64,000 nucleotides of DNA from Halobacillus litoralis (GCF_004101865.1 NZ_CP026118.1:1116001-1180000); one strand, 5' to 3'; counted from the stretch's first letter, positions 8,856 to 17,889 are shown. The notes: a model not told the origin generated them from the sequence alone. Numbers and translations: made by a program.

Positions 8856-9281
8856 CTACTCCTGAAAAAGATATTTTTTCATTAGCAAACATTCATTGCC
8901 TATATCATTATAACGTATTACGTCCATAACTCTAAGCATTAATGTAATCCCCCGGCCCCTTCTTTCTAAATCTTCAACAGTGGGAAACCATTGTTTGATA
9001 TCACTAGTGACTTGATAAGGCTTCCATTCGAATCCACTTCCCTGGTCTTTCACCCTCACTAATAGTCGTGAGTTCAAAAAAGAAATGTTCAGTTGGATTG
9101 GATAATCATTTCTTTGATCATGGCCGTGTTCCCAAGCATTCCAAACAGCTTCTGAAATAGAAGCGTCCACTAACAATTGATCATTCCCATAATATTTAGC
9201 CAGATAGGGATGATACTCTTTCCTGATTTTTTTCATGTCTCTAGGATGCCTGATGTTTGCTTCAAAAGATGTCCTCATCAT
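8856..9281 (-). CDS. ATP-binding protein of the anti-sigma factor kinase type (HATPase_c_2)
   Basis: 141 residues, the size of RsbW/SpoIIAB-like serine kinases. GHKL ATPase boxes are visible: N box E44-x3-N48 in SISEAVWNAWEHGH, G1 box D79-Q-G-S-G83, G2 box RRGRGITLM (about 107-115). In related proteins this domain binds a sigma factor or phosphorylates an anti-anti-sigma protein. Here neither a STAS antagonist nor a sigma factor gene is adjacent; the only partner is the zinc-site membrane protein downstream. Start at ATG 9281 with GAGGAGAGG 5-7 nt upstream. Confidence 0.8.
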   Translation of the reverse strand: MMRTSFEANIRHPRDMKKIRKEYHPYLAKYYGNDQLLVDASISEAVWNAWEHGHDQRNDYPIQLNISFLNSRLLVRVKDQGSGFEWKPYQVTSDIKQWFPTVEDLERRGRGITLMLRVMDVIRYNDIGNECLLMKKYLFQE

Positions 9282-9710
9282 TCAACCTCTCCTCTGCTGA
9301 TTAAATGAATCTTATCTACACTCCCTTTTTCATAAGAGATTATGTTCATTCTTCTATTCCCTATCTATTACAAAATTAAAAGGGGAAATATGTTTTATTG
9401 ATGGCATCGGTCCATCTTAGCAGATTATTAAAAATCAAAAATGTCCAAGTATAGAGTTATTATTCCCCAAGCCATAAAAAAAGACCTCATGTTTGCTCAA
9501 GAGGCCACTGTAAAAAATTTTCAATCTAGAGGAGCTATTAAAGTTTGTTGTTGCTTCTCACGAATCGCTTGTCGGTTGATGCTTGCCGCGGGCACGGCCT
9601 CACCACCGAACACTCATCGTGGAATCTACGGGCTTTTTCTTTGTTGCATAACTCAGAAGGTTCCAGTTCTTCAGTAGCCTCTAGCTTTAACATGGAGGTC
9701 CGCCTGTTGC
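9282..9710. other. Intergenic stretch carrying repeat family B
   Basis: No gene with a ribosome site. Holds the family B repeat at 9526-9627 and AT-rich DNA upstream of the ATPase gene. Confidence 0.5.
9526..9627. repeat. Repeat family B, copy 1 (short form)
   Basis: About 100 bp beginning CTAGAGGAG, containing TTTGTTGTTGCTTCTCACG and TGCCGCGGGCACGGCCTCA and ending ACTCATCGTGGAA. Nearly the same sequence is at 30473-30638, where about 62 extra bp interrupt it. Confidence 0.65.
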
Positions 9711-10787
9711 TTATTCAGTACGTTCATGCTCTTGGATAATATCGATCACCTTTTCTTTAGTTCGCTCACTTTGGTAACTTTCCATATTTTCAAGTATTTC
9801 AGCATCCTCACTCATCAACTGACGTAAGTCTTTCAACAACCGTTCATCCGTCAGTTCCTCCTCTTCAAGTTTGATCGCGTACCCTTGTTTAACAAAAGAA
9901 TCCGCGTTCAATATTTGATCTCCCCGGCTTGCTTTTCTCGATAAAGGAATAAGCAGCATCGGCTTTTTCAATGCTAAAAATTCAAATATAGCATTCGAAC
10001 CAGCGCGGGAAACAATGTAATCAGTCGCAGCAAAGAGATCTTTCAATTCTTCATTCACATATTCGAATTGTGCATAACCTTGTCTGTGAATGGAATCATC
10101 TTTGTTTTGATGACCGCATATATGGATGACTTGGACTTGTTCTAATAACTCATCAAGATTATCACGGACGGCGTCGTTGATTCGCTTCGAACCTGTACTG
10201 CCCCCCATAACCATGATGACAGGCTTTTGCTTATGAAACGAGCAAAGAGCCAGTCCTTTTGAACGAGACCCTTCAAACAACTCTTCACGGACGACAGCCC
10301 CTATGAATTCCCCTTTTCCCTCTGGCAGGTGGTTCATCGTTTCGGGAAAAGTCGCCAGGATCTTTTTAGCAAAGGGGAACGATAATTTATTCGCGAGTCC
10401 TGGAGTATAATCCGACTCATGAATGATTGTAGGGACTCTCTTCAATTTTGCGGCCATCACTACGGGGACAGATACGAACCCCCCCTTAGAGAAAATGACG
10501 CGCGGCTTTCTCTTGCTGATGATTCTCAACGATTGAGTCAACCCTTTCAAAACTTTAAAAGGGTCTTTCAAGTTCTCCTTGGACATGTACCTTCTCAACT
10601 TACCTGTAGAAATGCCGTAATACGTGACACCCTCCAAAGGTTCAATCAACTGCTTCTCTATGCCTTCATACGAACCGATATAATCTACTTCATAACCTTG
10701 CTTTTGGAATTCAGGGATAAGCGCAAGGTTCACAATCACGTGTCCGGCTGTGCCTCCACCTGTAAATAAAATTCGCTTTTGACTCAT
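9711..10787 (-). CDS. murG: MurG-like UDP-GlcNAc:lipid I N-acetylglucosaminyltransferase (second-copy type)
   Basis: A 358-residue GT28 glycosyltransferase. MurG adds GlcNAc to undecaprenyl-pyrophosphoryl-MurNAc-pentapeptide (lipid I to lipid II) at the inner face of the membrane. Seen: TGGGTAGHV (9-17) for the membrane/acceptor side, SKGGFVSVPVVMAA (about 100-113), GGSTGSKRIN (about 195-204), and the UDP-GlcNAc site SRAGSNAIFEFLAL. It stands alone rather than in a division/cell-wall cluster, between a repeat and a divergent MATE gene. Many Bacilli keep a stand-alone second murG; whether this is the only copy here cannot be told. Close MurG relatives with other substrates are the alternative. 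Confidence 0.85.
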   Translation of the reverse strand: MSQKRILFTGGGTAGHVIVNLALIPEFQKQGYEVDYIGSYEGIEKQLIEPLEGVTYYGISTGKLRRYMSKENLKDPFKVLKGLTQSLRIISKRKPRVIFSKGGFVSVPVVMAAKLKRVPTIIHESDYTPGLANKLSFPFAKKILATFPETMNHLPEGKGEFIGAVVREELFEGSRSKGLALCSFHKQKPVIMVMGGSTGSKRINDAVRDNLDELLEQVQVIHICGHQNKDDSIHRQGYAQFEYVNEELKDLFAATDYIVSRAGSNAIFEFLALKKPMLLIPLSRKASRGDQILNADSFVKQGYAIKLEEEELTDERLLKDLRQLMSEDAEILENMESYQSERTKEKVIDIIQEHERTE

Positions 10788-10842
10788 ATCACGCTCAACG
10801 TCCTTTCTGGGGTGTCTATAAATAGGTATCTATATGCTAATG

Positions 10843-10851
10843 TGCTATAAT
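10843..10851 (+). promoter_or_regulatory. Extended -10 promoter of the MATE gene
   Basis: TGCTATAAT matches the extended -10 pattern TGnTATAAT; the -35 region is poor. Lies about 45 bp ahead of the start codon. Confidence 0.45.
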
Positions 10852-10896
10852 CCTCATATTCCTCTAGAAGAATTGTAACAGAAAAGGAAGATCTCT

Positions 10897-12252
10897 ATGT
10901 ATGAAACTAAAACATTACGTGAAAAAATCAAATTGTTCACTGTTATCCTGCTCCCTATATTAATCACCCAAATCGGCATGTATGCGATGAATTTCTTCGA
11001 TACCATCATGTCAGGGAAATCAGGGGCAGATCAGCTTGCAGGTGTAGCGATCGGCTCCAGCATTTGGGTGCCTGTCTTTACTGGATTGAATGGAATACTG
11101 ATGGCCATCTCTCCGATCGTCGCTCAACTGAAAGGAGCTAAAAAAGACAGGGAGATCACTTATTCTGTGAAGCAAGGCGTCTACTTAGCCATTGTCCTAG
11201 CGACACTTATCGGAGTAATCGGATTCTTTATGTTAGATCCGATCCTCTCACTTATGGATATAGAGTCAGAAGTGAATCATGTGGCCAAATATTACCTGAT
11301 AACCCTTGGGATTGGGATTGTTCCATTATTCGTGTTCAATATTTTGCGCTCTTTTGTGGATGCTCTAGGAATGACAAAAATATCGATGTTTGTCATATTA
11401 CTGACTCTCCCTACGAATATTCTGTTCAATTATATCTTTATTTTTGGTAAATGGGGCGCGCCGGAACTCGGGGGTGTTGGAGCAGGAATCGCTTCTGCGC
11501 TTACCTATTGGGTATCTTTCTGCATCATTATACTCATCATACATAAACTCACTCCGCTCAAGAGATATAAAATCTTTAAAAACTGGATGAAACCTTCCTT
11601 CAAGGAATGGTGGAACCAGTTGAGAATCGGTGTCCCTATCGGCTTTGCCATTTTCTTTGAAACAAGCATATTCGCTGCTGTCACCTTCTTTATGACCGCT
11701 TATGACACAAATACAATCGCTGCCCACCAGGCTGCAATCAACTTCGCTTCTTTTCTATATATGGTTCCGTTAAGTATCGCCTTCGCGCTGACCATCGCTG
11801 TAGGTTTTGAAGTTGGCGCAGGCCGCTACAAAGAAGCGCGGACATATTCTTATATGGGTATTACCCTTGCGGTCATGATGAGTATAATTGCCGGCCTTGT
11901 TCTATTCATTTTTGACGATACTGTAGCCAGAATGTACAGCTCCAATGAAACCGTAATCGAACTGACGAAAAACTTCATTTTCTTTGCAATCTTTTTCCAA
12001 TTATCAGATGGATTCGGAGCACCGCTTCAGGGGATCCTCAGAGGATATAAAGACGTCAATATTACGCTTCTGATGGCTTTCATATCGTATTGGGGCATTG
12101 GACTACCAAGCGGATACCTGTTAGCCACTTATACAAGTTTAGGGCCATATGGTTACTGGCTGAGCTTGACGATCGGTTTAACTGCCGGTGCTGTCACATT
12201 GCTCATCAGGATGATCCACTTACAGAAAGGACATCTGAAATCTTTCCGTTAA
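10897..12252 (+). CDS. MATE family multidrug/toxin efflux transporter
   Basis: 451 residues with twelve predicted membrane helices in two six-helix halves, the normal MATE size. N-terminal ILLPILITQIGMYAMNFFDTIMSG and the internal repeat WNQLRIGVPIGFAIFFETS with the conserved Glu are typical of the NorM branch, which exports cationic compounds in exchange for Na+ or H+. Ribosome site AAAGGAAG 8 nt before ATG 10897. It is a single gene, divergent from murG. Substrate unknown. Confidence 0.93.
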   Translation: MYETKTLREKIKLFTVILLPILITQIGMYAMNFFDTIMSGKSGADQLAGVAIGSSIWVPVFTGLNGILMAISPIVAQLKGAKKDREITYSVKQGVYLAIVLATLIGVIGFFMLDPILSLMDIESEVNHVAKYYLITLGIGIVPLFVFNILRSFVDALGMTKISMFVILLTLPTNILFNYIFIFGKWGAPELGGVGAGIASALTYWVSFCIIILIIHKLTPLKRYKIFKNWMKPSFKEWWNQLRIGVPIGFAIFFETSIFAAVTFFMTAYDTNTIAAHQAAINFASFLYMVPLSIAFALTIAVGFEVGAGRYKEARTYSYMGITLAVMMSIIAGLVLFIFDDTVARMYSSNETVIELTKNFIFFAIFFQLSDGFGAPLQGILRGYKDVNITLLMAFISYWGIGLPSGYLLATYTSLGPYGYWLSLTIGLTAGAVTLLIRMIHLQKGHLKSFR

Positions 12253-12580
12253 TGTTACTTAAGATGGCAAGGGACACTGATCACTGTAAGGTGAAAAATT
12301 ACAGGACGATGCTCGCAAACCACTATATTATGAATATAATCTGAAAATCATTTATACTTGAGTATAAGTGAATAATAAGCCTAGGACAAAGGATGTGAAA
12401 AAATGCAGAAAGTTATCACGTTGAGGAAAACGGGAGCATCTCATGCAAAGCCTATGATTAGAAGGCGGCACTTTGCATGAGGGGGATTTGATCAGCTTGC
12501 CTGAACAGCCTCATATTTCTAATCGTACAGGCTTTGCACCTTATTTAGTAGATAACTAAAATAAATAAGGAGCTGGCTGA
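12253..12580. other. Intergenic region with two dyads and a possible micro-ORF
   Basis: Contains the perfect dyad TTATAC-TTGA-GTATAA at 12352-12367, suited to a dimeric repressor, and the inverted repeat CTCATGCAAAG/CTTTGCATGAG at 12440-12480. A 25-codon ORF (12403-12480) ends within the latter. Confidence 0.5.
12403..12480 (+). CDS. Possible 25-codon micro-ORF
   Basis: ATG after AAAGGATG; product basic and hydrophilic (starts MQKVITLRKTG). The 3' end lies in a perfect 11-bp inverted repeat (CTCATGCAAAG/CTTTGCATGAG). It may be a leader or a chance ORF upstream of the small HTH gene. Confidence 0.2.
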   Translation: MQKVITLRKTGASHAKPMIRRRHFA

Positions 12581-12581
12581 G

Positions 12582-12848
12582 ATGAAATATGTGAACGCAA
12601 ACAATATTATACCTGAAGAACTTATAACAGAACTGCAGAAATATATACAAGGTGAAACTCTTTATATTCCTAAACCCAGAGCAATGCATAAAAAATGGGG
12701 GACCTCCTCTGGAGCAAGAAAGAAAATCAATGAGCGGAACTCCAAGATTAAACAAAGCTTTTATGACGGATACTCCATCAGTGAATTAGCGGAGAAGTAT
12801 TTTCTCTCACCAGAGACGATAAAGAAAATTGTTTATACTAAGGAATAG
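12582..12848 (+). CDS. CD3324-family small HTH protein
   Basis: 88 residues, matching the full length of the small CD3324-type family found in Bacilli and Clostridia. N-terminal MKYVNANNIIPEELI...LQKYIQGE, a centre YIPKPRAMHKKWGTSSG, and a C-terminal helix-turn-helix SISELAEKYFLSPETIKKIV resembling the HTH of sigma-like or resolvase-type proteins. Probably a DNA-binding regulator; target unknown. AAGGAGC ribosome site 10 nt upstream; followed at once by a strong terminator, so it is a single-gene unit. Confidence 0.8.
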   Translation: MKYVNANNIIPEELITELQKYIQGETLYIPKPRAMHKKWGTSSGARKKINERNSKIKQSFYDGYSISELAEKYFLSPETIKKIVYTKE

Positions 12849-12856
12849 CCAAAATG

Positions 12857-12896
12857 ACACTGATTATCTTTTAGTTGGATAATCAGTGTTTTTTTA
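12857..12896 (+). terminator. Intrinsic terminator
   Basis: Stem ACACTGATTATC with GATAATCAGTGT followed by seven T. Confidence 0.9.
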
Positions 12897-12914
12897 CACT
12901 CCTGGAAATAATAT

Positions 12915-13004
12915 AACTAACAGCTTGTTCAGTTCCGACAACCAGCCCCTCGGGGTGCTTGCGCTTAGATTCATCTAGCTCCAGCGCCTCCCCAACAAGC
13001 TTTT
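12915..13004. repeat. Repeat family D fragment
   Basis: GC-rich intergenic sequence with GTGCTTGCGCTT and CTCCAGCGCCTCCCC, of the kind scattered through Bacillaceae genomes; the inverse motif (AAGCGCAAGC) occurs at 43470. Confidence 0.45.
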
Positions 13005-13106
13005 GGTCTGGTGATATTGATTCTAAGTAATTCTTTCTATTTATTGAACTCGTGGATAAATGTATATTTATGATAAGAAAATAAGCACATTACAGGAGGG
13101 ATATTG

Positions 13107-13670
13107 ATGAGTGAAGAAGTACATCAACCTATCAAATTTTTAGCGGGTAACAGAGTCTATTTAAGACCGATTGAAAATGAGGATTTGGATTTCTTTTATA
13201 AAAATGCTCTCTGGGATAAAGAAGGACGGCGGCTCACAGGTACTCAGGCTGTGTTCACCCGGTCTGCTGTTCAGGATTGGTTTGACAGGATCTCAAAGGA
13301 CGCCAGCAGAATCGATCTGGTCATTTGCTTACAGGAAACTGACCAGCTTATTGGTGACATTGCTATGCTGGAGATAGATCAGCAAAATCGTAAAGCGATT
13401 GTGAGGATTTCCATTTTCGATAAGGACTTCTGGGGGGATGGATACGGGACAGAAGCCATGTCGTTACTGTTGGAATTCGGCTTTGAGATCATGAATTTGA
13501 ATAGAGTAGGTCTGGATGTCTTCGCCTACAACAAAAGAGGAATGCAATCGTATAAAAAGTTGGGATTTATAGAAGAAGGTCGTATAAGGGAAGAGCTATT
13601 CTATAACGGAGCATACCATGATTCAATTTTAATGGGAGTGAAACGCGATGAATTCCTTAAATATGTCTGA
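13107..13670 (+). CDS. GNAT family N-acetyltransferase (RimJ/RimL-like)
   Basis: 187 residues. Begins with the RimJ/RimL pattern (GNRVYLRPIENEDLDFFY) and keeps the acetyl-CoA loop in FWGDGYGTEAMSLLLEFGF (about 107-125) followed by NLNRVGLDVFAYNKRGMQSYKKLGF. Such enzymes acetylate N-terminal or small-molecule amines; the substrate is not evident. Start ATG at 13107 has GGAGGG 7 nt upstream; a TTG one codon earlier is less well spaced. Monocistronic, convergent with the aldehyde dehydrogenase gene. Confidence 0.9.
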   Translation: MSEEVHQPIKFLAGNRVYLRPIENEDLDFFYKNALWDKEGRRLTGTQAVFTRSAVQDWFDRISKDASRIDLVICLQETDQLIGDIAMLEIDQQNRKAIVRISIFDKDFWGDGYGTEAMSLLLEFGFEIMNLNRVGLDVFAYNKRGMQSYKKLGFIEEGRIREELFYNGAYHDSILMGVKRDEFLKYV

Positions 13671-13718
13671 TTATAGTTTGAACTGCGATGATAACCGGCA
13701 TACGATTTCAATAAGAAC

Positions 13719-13765
13719 AACACCTCCAAAGATATAAAATTGATATTTACATCTTTGAAGGTGTT
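13719..13765. terminator. Bidirectional hairpin between convergent genes
   Basis: Long imperfect stem AACACCTCCAAAGAT/ATCTTTGAAGGTGTT between the GNAT and aldehyde dehydrogenase genes. Confidence 0.6.
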
Positions 13766-13817
13766 AGATTCAGCCACCGAATGACAGGTGCTTTCAAAAT
13801 TCACTAGGTGGTTTATT

Positions 13818-15242
13818 TTACTGATTCAAATTCATCACAATCAGCCGTTCTTCTGTCATCTCATCAATGGCATATTTCGGGCCTTCTTTCCCCCAGCCGC
13901 TGTTTTTCACTCCACCGTAAGGCATAAGGTCCACACGATATTGAGAGGAGTCATTGACCATGAGACCTCCAACTTCAACATTTTCAGCCGCATAAAAAGC
14001 GGTATCGATATTCTGAGTGAAAATTCCACCTTGCAGACCATACGGAGAACTGTTGACATCCTGAATACATGACTTGAGATCAGAAAATGGAAGAATACTT
14101 ACAACAGGGGCGAAAACTTCCTCACAGACAACCTTCATCTCATGGTTAACTTCTGTCAATACAGTCGGTTGAAGTAAAGCCCCGTCTCGTTCCCCTCCAT
14201 AGAGAATATGAGCACCCTCGTTTTTTGCTCCTTCCACCCATTCTTCAGCACGCTTCGCTTCATCCTCACTGATCATTGGGCCTACATCTGTATTTGATTC
14301 ATTCGGGTCTCCTACATTCAATGATTGTATGGCATTTATAAATTTTTGTTGAAATTCTTCCTGGACCTCTTCATGGACATAAATCCTCTGAACAGAAATA
14401 CATATTTGACCCGCAAAAGCATAACTTTTGGCGGCCACGTTTTTAGCTGCTGTATCTAAATCTGCTTCTTTATCAATAATGACAGGGGAGTTGTTGCCAA
14501 GCTCCAGGATGAGCTTATTCAGACCTGTATTCTGTTTCAATTTCAAGCCGACTTCAGCACTTCCTGTAAACGTGTAGAGATTAATTCTAGCATCTTCCAT
14601 CATTTGATTACCCACTGTAGAACCTGAACCAACTACTACATTCAAGAATCCTTTCGGCAATCCTGCTTCTCCGAAGAGTTCCGCTAATTTCAGTGCGGAA
14701 ATAGGTGTTTTGCTTGCCGGTTTCAATACGACAGCATTTCCAGCCGCAATCGCAGGAGCTATTTTATGTGCGACAAGATTGACTGGGAAGTTGAAAGGGC
14801 TGATGGCGCCAACAACACCGATGGGAACTTTTATGGTGAAGGCCATGCGATTTTCGGACCCTGGTGCTGCTTCAACAGGGACACCTTCACCATGAATCCT
14901 CTTCGCTTCTTCTGCGGCCAATTCAAAAGTCTGCGTTGCTCGATCGATCTCGGTCAACGCTTGTTTGAGCGGTTTCCCAGCTTCCAAAGTAATATTTTCA
15001 GCAAGATCCTCTTTCTTTTCTTGCAACAATTCACTGACACGCTTTAAGATTTCGAATCGCTGGTAAGGAGGCATTTGTCTCTCCTTATAGGCCTCAGCTG
15101 CTGCTTCAATGGCGATATCCACTTCTTTTTCAGAAGCTTTAGCCACTTTAGCATAGGGTTCTTGTGTGTACTTATTTAAAACCTCTTGTTGTTCCGCTGT
15201 ACTGACCCATTCTCCATTAATATAGAGCTTATGCGTTTGCAC
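13818..15242 (-). CDS. NAD(P)-dependent aldehyde dehydrogenase
   Basis: 474 residues, complete ALDH superfamily member that oxidises an aldehyde to a carboxylate. Residues visible: N151 in SPFNFPV, K174 in VVLKPASKTP, coenzyme loop FTGSAEVG (226-232), general base E247 in LELGNNSP, nucleophile C281 in FAGQICISVQR. The context (aldehyde dehydrogenase alone, ribosome site AAAGGAGAG before ATG 15242) gives no substrate; lactaldehyde- or succinate-semialdehyde-type enzymes share these features. Confidence 0.92.
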   Translation of the reverse strand: MQTHKLYINGEWVSTAEQQEVLNKYTQEPYAKVAKASEKEVDIAIEAAAEAYKERQMPPYQRFEILKRVSELLQEKKEDLAENITLEAGKPLKQALTEIDRATQTFELAAEEAKRIHGEGVPVEAAPGSENRMAFTIKVPIGVVGAISPFNFPVNLVAHKIAPAIAAGNAVVLKPASKTPISALKLAELFGEAGLPKGFLNVVVGSGSTVGNQMMEDARINLYTFTGSAEVGLKLKQNTGLNKLILELGNNSPVIIDKEADLDTAAKNVAAKSYAFAGQICISVQRIYVHEEVQEEFQQKFINAIQSLNVGDPNESNTDVGPMISEDEAKRAEEWVEGAKNEGAHILYGGERDGALLQPTVLTEVNHEMKVVCEEVFAPVVSILPFSDLKSCIQDVNSSPYGLQGGIFTQNIDTAFYAAENVEVGGLMVNDSSQYRVDLMPYGGVKNSGWGKEGPKYAIDEMTEERLIVMNLNQ

Positions 15243-15407
15243 AATTATCTCTCCTTTTATTGGGATCTATAGATTTTTATTTCCTTTTCCTTTCTTTTGT
15301 AAACTTTGCTGATGGAAGAACAGGACAGCTGGAGTACACTAAAGCCTTTGTAACATCTTTTTACTTCACCAAAGAAAAGTTCGCTTTTGGCCACAACACT
15401 TGCAGAC

Positions 15408-15449
15408 AAAAAAAGGCTGAACGGAGAAAATCTCCATTCAGCCTTTTTG
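15408..15449. terminator. Bidirectional intrinsic terminator
   Basis: Stem AAAAAGGCTGAA.GGAG/CTCC.TTCAGCCTTTTT just after the nucleoside transporter stop; T tracts on both strands. Confidence 0.85.
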
Positions 15450-15454
15450 TTATC

Positions 15455-16642
15455 TTATAGAAATAGTCCTGCAATTGTTGCAGAAAGCATAGAACCAAGT
15501 GTAGCACCAATGAGAAGTTTCATACCAAAACCAGACACTTTACCGCCTTTTTCACTGTCGATTCCCTGCACAGTACCCGCAATGATACCAATGGAGGAGA
15601 AGTTAGCGAAACTTGTCAGGAATACCGTTACGATCCCTGTTGTCTTTTCTGACACACTATCAAGCATATTGCTGAATTCAAGCATAGCAACGAATTCGTT
15701 CGTTACGATTTTCGTACCCATGATAGCACCGGCATCAATCACTTCACCAGCAGGAATCCCCATCAATAATCCGATCGGAGCGATGATATAGCCAAGAAGT
15801 TGTTGAAGGGTGAAACCATTGAATATCGCACCAAAGACTGCATTAACGAGCTCTAGTGAAGCGATGAAAGCGATAAGCATAGAAGCTACGATCAATGCAA
15901 TTTTACCACCATCTAAAGCTCCATTCCCCATAGCTTCGAAGAAACTCTTGGAATTGGAAACATCTTGGATGTCGACAACGTCTTCTTCTTTAGAAACTTT
16001 TACCGGAGAAATCATAGAAGCTACGATCAAAGCACTGAACATGTTTAACGGAAGCGCAACCAGGATATATTGACTTGGGAGCATTCCCAGATAAGCCCCT
16101 ACGATTGATGCAGAAACAGAGCCCATAGCAGAAGCACTGACGATATATAAACGGTTATCATTCAAATTATGGAATTGTGATTTAATAGCGATCAATGCTT
16201 CTGATTGTCCGAAGAAAATACTGTTTACAGCATTGAAAGATTCAACCTTTGGAAGACCCGTAATTTTAGAAAGTCCCCAGCCAAGATACTTGATAATGAA
16301 AGGCAAAATCTTCAAGTACGTCAAAACAGATAGGATGGTAGCAAAGAAGATGATGATCAATAGGACGTTGAAGAAGAAAACTCCGCCGTCTCCGACTTGA
16401 ACTCCGCCCAGAACGAAATCCACCCCTACTGTTCCATACTCAATAAGCTTATTAAAGCCCCAGGAGATGGCATCTATGATCTTTTTCCCTATTTCTGTAT
16501 TGAACATGAAGGCGGTAATAAGCAATTGAACCACCAACATGACGACTACACCTTTATAATTAATATTTTTACGATCATTGGACATCAAAAAAGCGATTCC
16601 AAGAATGACCGCGACAGCAATAATCCCTAAAAGAATATCCAT
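15455..16642 (-). CDS. NupC family concentrative nucleoside transporter
   Basis: 395 residues, the usual CNT length, importing nucleosides with Na+ or H+. N-terminal MDILLGIIAVAVILGIAF, the Gly/Thr-rich GQSEALIAIK region (about 158-167), and the C-terminal TGIVTVFLTSFANFSSIGI signature are characteristic. The start ATG at 16642 has GGGGAGGA 7 nt upstream; an open frame 45 codons longer has no ribosome site. Single gene with its own terminator. Confidence 0.93.
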   Translation of the reverse strand: MDILLGIIAVAVILGIAFLMSNDRKNINYKGVVVMLVVQLLITAFMFNTEIGKKIIDAISWGFNKLIEYGTVGVDFVLGGVQVGDGGVFFFNVLLIIIFFATILSVLTYLKILPFIIKYLGWGLSKITGLPKVESFNAVNSIFFGQSEALIAIKSQFHNLNDNRLYIVSASAMGSVSASIVGAYLGMLPSQYILVALPLNMFSALIVASMISPVKVSKEEDVVDIQDVSNSKSFFEAMGNGALDGGKIALIVASMLIAFIASLELVNAVFGAIFNGFTLQQLLGYIIAPIGLLMGIPAGEVIDAGAIMGTKIVTNEFVAMLEFSNMLDSVSEKTTGIVTVFLTSFANFSSIGIIAGTVQGIDSEKGGKVSGFGMKLLIGATLGSMLSATIAGLFL

Positions 16643-16801
16643 GAAAAAATCCTCCCCTATTTGTTTGGTAATAAACCCCATTATGAAAATGCTTACATTA
16701 ACTAATACCACTATGGATTTTATCAGGTTGTCAGACGTCATGCAAGGTTTATTTGTATGTAATATTTTGCAGACCATGTCACTCTATTCCTTCATCATTT
16801 A

Positions 16802-17141
16802 ATATGCCTTTAGTCACCGGCATTTATTCCCCTTAATACCAGAAGGAAGTCTTCTGTAAATTTTTAAAAATATAAAGTAAGAGACTATAATGATTGCCGG
16901 GAATATTTCACCAACGGTTTTCGCAGGTGGAAAAATTTCTTCAGAAAGGGGGCTCTGTTATGAGCCATAATGCTCCGATGCTCTGTTATGAGCCATAATG
17001 CTCCGATGCTCTGTTACTGGCAAAAAGATAGGAGCAACTATAACCCCTGCACCTATTGATACAATTTCTGCCAGCGAGACCACCTTCGGGACATAAGAGA
17101 TTATTTTCTCGTGGGGCTAATCACCTCAATCAGAGGACAAA
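16802..17141. other. Intergenic region with a 28-bp direct repeat
   Basis: No gene with a start signal. A stop-free minus-strand stretch of about 50 codons (PKVVSLAEIVSIGAG...) without start or ribosome site crosses the direct repeat and may be a gene remnant. Confidence 0.4.
16953..17016. repeat. 28-bp tandem repeat, 2.3 copies
   Basis: Identical units at 16953-16980 and 16981-17008 (CTCTGTTATGAGCC... ending CTCCGATG), then the first 8 bases of a third. Confidence 0.9.
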
Positions 17142-17171
17142 AAAACTGCCGCTTTTAAAAGCGGCAGTTTT
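17142..17171. terminator. Bidirectional intrinsic terminator
   Basis: Perfect palindrome AAAACTGCCGCTTTT/AAAAGCGGCAGTTTT directly after the LysM-CAP gene stop. Confidence 0.9.
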
Positions 17172-17174
17172 ATC

Positions 17175-17807
17175 TTATTGGCTTATGAACATTTGAGTCC
17201 AGTAGTAACCATAGCTCCCACCCTCAGCATAACCGACTCCGATTTGCCGTAAGTCAGGGTCAAGAATATTCTTTCTATGTCCAGGGCTGTTCATCCATCC
17301 GTTCACTACTTCTTCTGGTGTGCGTTGCCCTGCAGCAATATTCTCTGCTGCTTTTCGATAATGGACATTGAAATCCCTCATCATATCGAAAGGTGATCCA
17401 TATGTCGGTGAGTTATGAGAGAAGTATCCTTTATTCGCCATATCTCTTGATTTATACCGTGCGACTCGTGAAAGCTGCCAATTCGCTTTCAATGCCGACA
17501 AGCCATTATTCGCTCGTTCCTGGTTCGTCAAGTCGATGACCTGTCTTTCTACCGACTTAATACTCGGCTTCATCGGGATCGTTACACGATCTCCAGGGTA
17601 TATCAAATCAGGATTATTGAATTGAGGATTCGCATTGATAATTTCTGCAAGACCTATTTTATATTTTTTGGAAATCTTCCAAAGGGTATCTCCGCTCTTC
17701 ACCGTATACGCATCTGTCTCGGCATGTGTCATTTGAGGGGATTGAACAAATAAAACAGCGGCAAATAACATCACCCCTAACCACATCCATGTTTTCACTA
17801 AACTCAC
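17175..17807 (-). CDS. Secreted LysM + CAP (SCP/PR1-like) domain protein
   Basis: 210 residues. A signal peptide covers 1-29 (cleaved near THAET); one LysM domain at about 33-77 (YTVKSGDTLWKISKKYKIG...) binds peptidoglycan, and a CAP domain at about 84-209 (LTNQERANNGL, SHNSP, AAENIAAGQRTPEEVVNGWMNSPGHRKNIL) resembles B. subtilis YkwD and YlbC. In spore formers such LysM-CAP proteins are often wall- or spore-associated; enzymatic activity of the domain is not established. GAGGAGTGAG lies before ATG 17807. Stand-alone gene. Confidence 0.9.
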   Translation of the reverse strand: MSLVKTWMWLGVMLFAAVLFVQSPQMTHAETDAYTVKSGDTLWKISKKYKIGLAEIINANPQFNNPDLIYPGDRVTIPMKPSIKSVERQVIDLTNQERANNGLSALKANWQLSRVARYKSRDMANKGYFSHNSPTYGSPFDMMRDFNVHYRKAAENIAAGQRTPEEVVNGWMNSPGHRKNILDPDLRQIGVGYAEGGSYGYYWTQMFISQ

Positions 17808-17889
17808 TCCTCTTTTTATTTGTCAGAGGTAGTTTGGCTTATTACTTGGAAAATATGTAGAGATAGGAAAAGTCTGGAGAAATTAAAAG

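Noticed and set aside
8850..8892. ATG at 8892 as the start of the zinc-site protein
   Set aside because: It would overlap the upstream ATPase gene by 37 bp without a ribosome site; GTG 8850 has AGGAG and is directly coupled.
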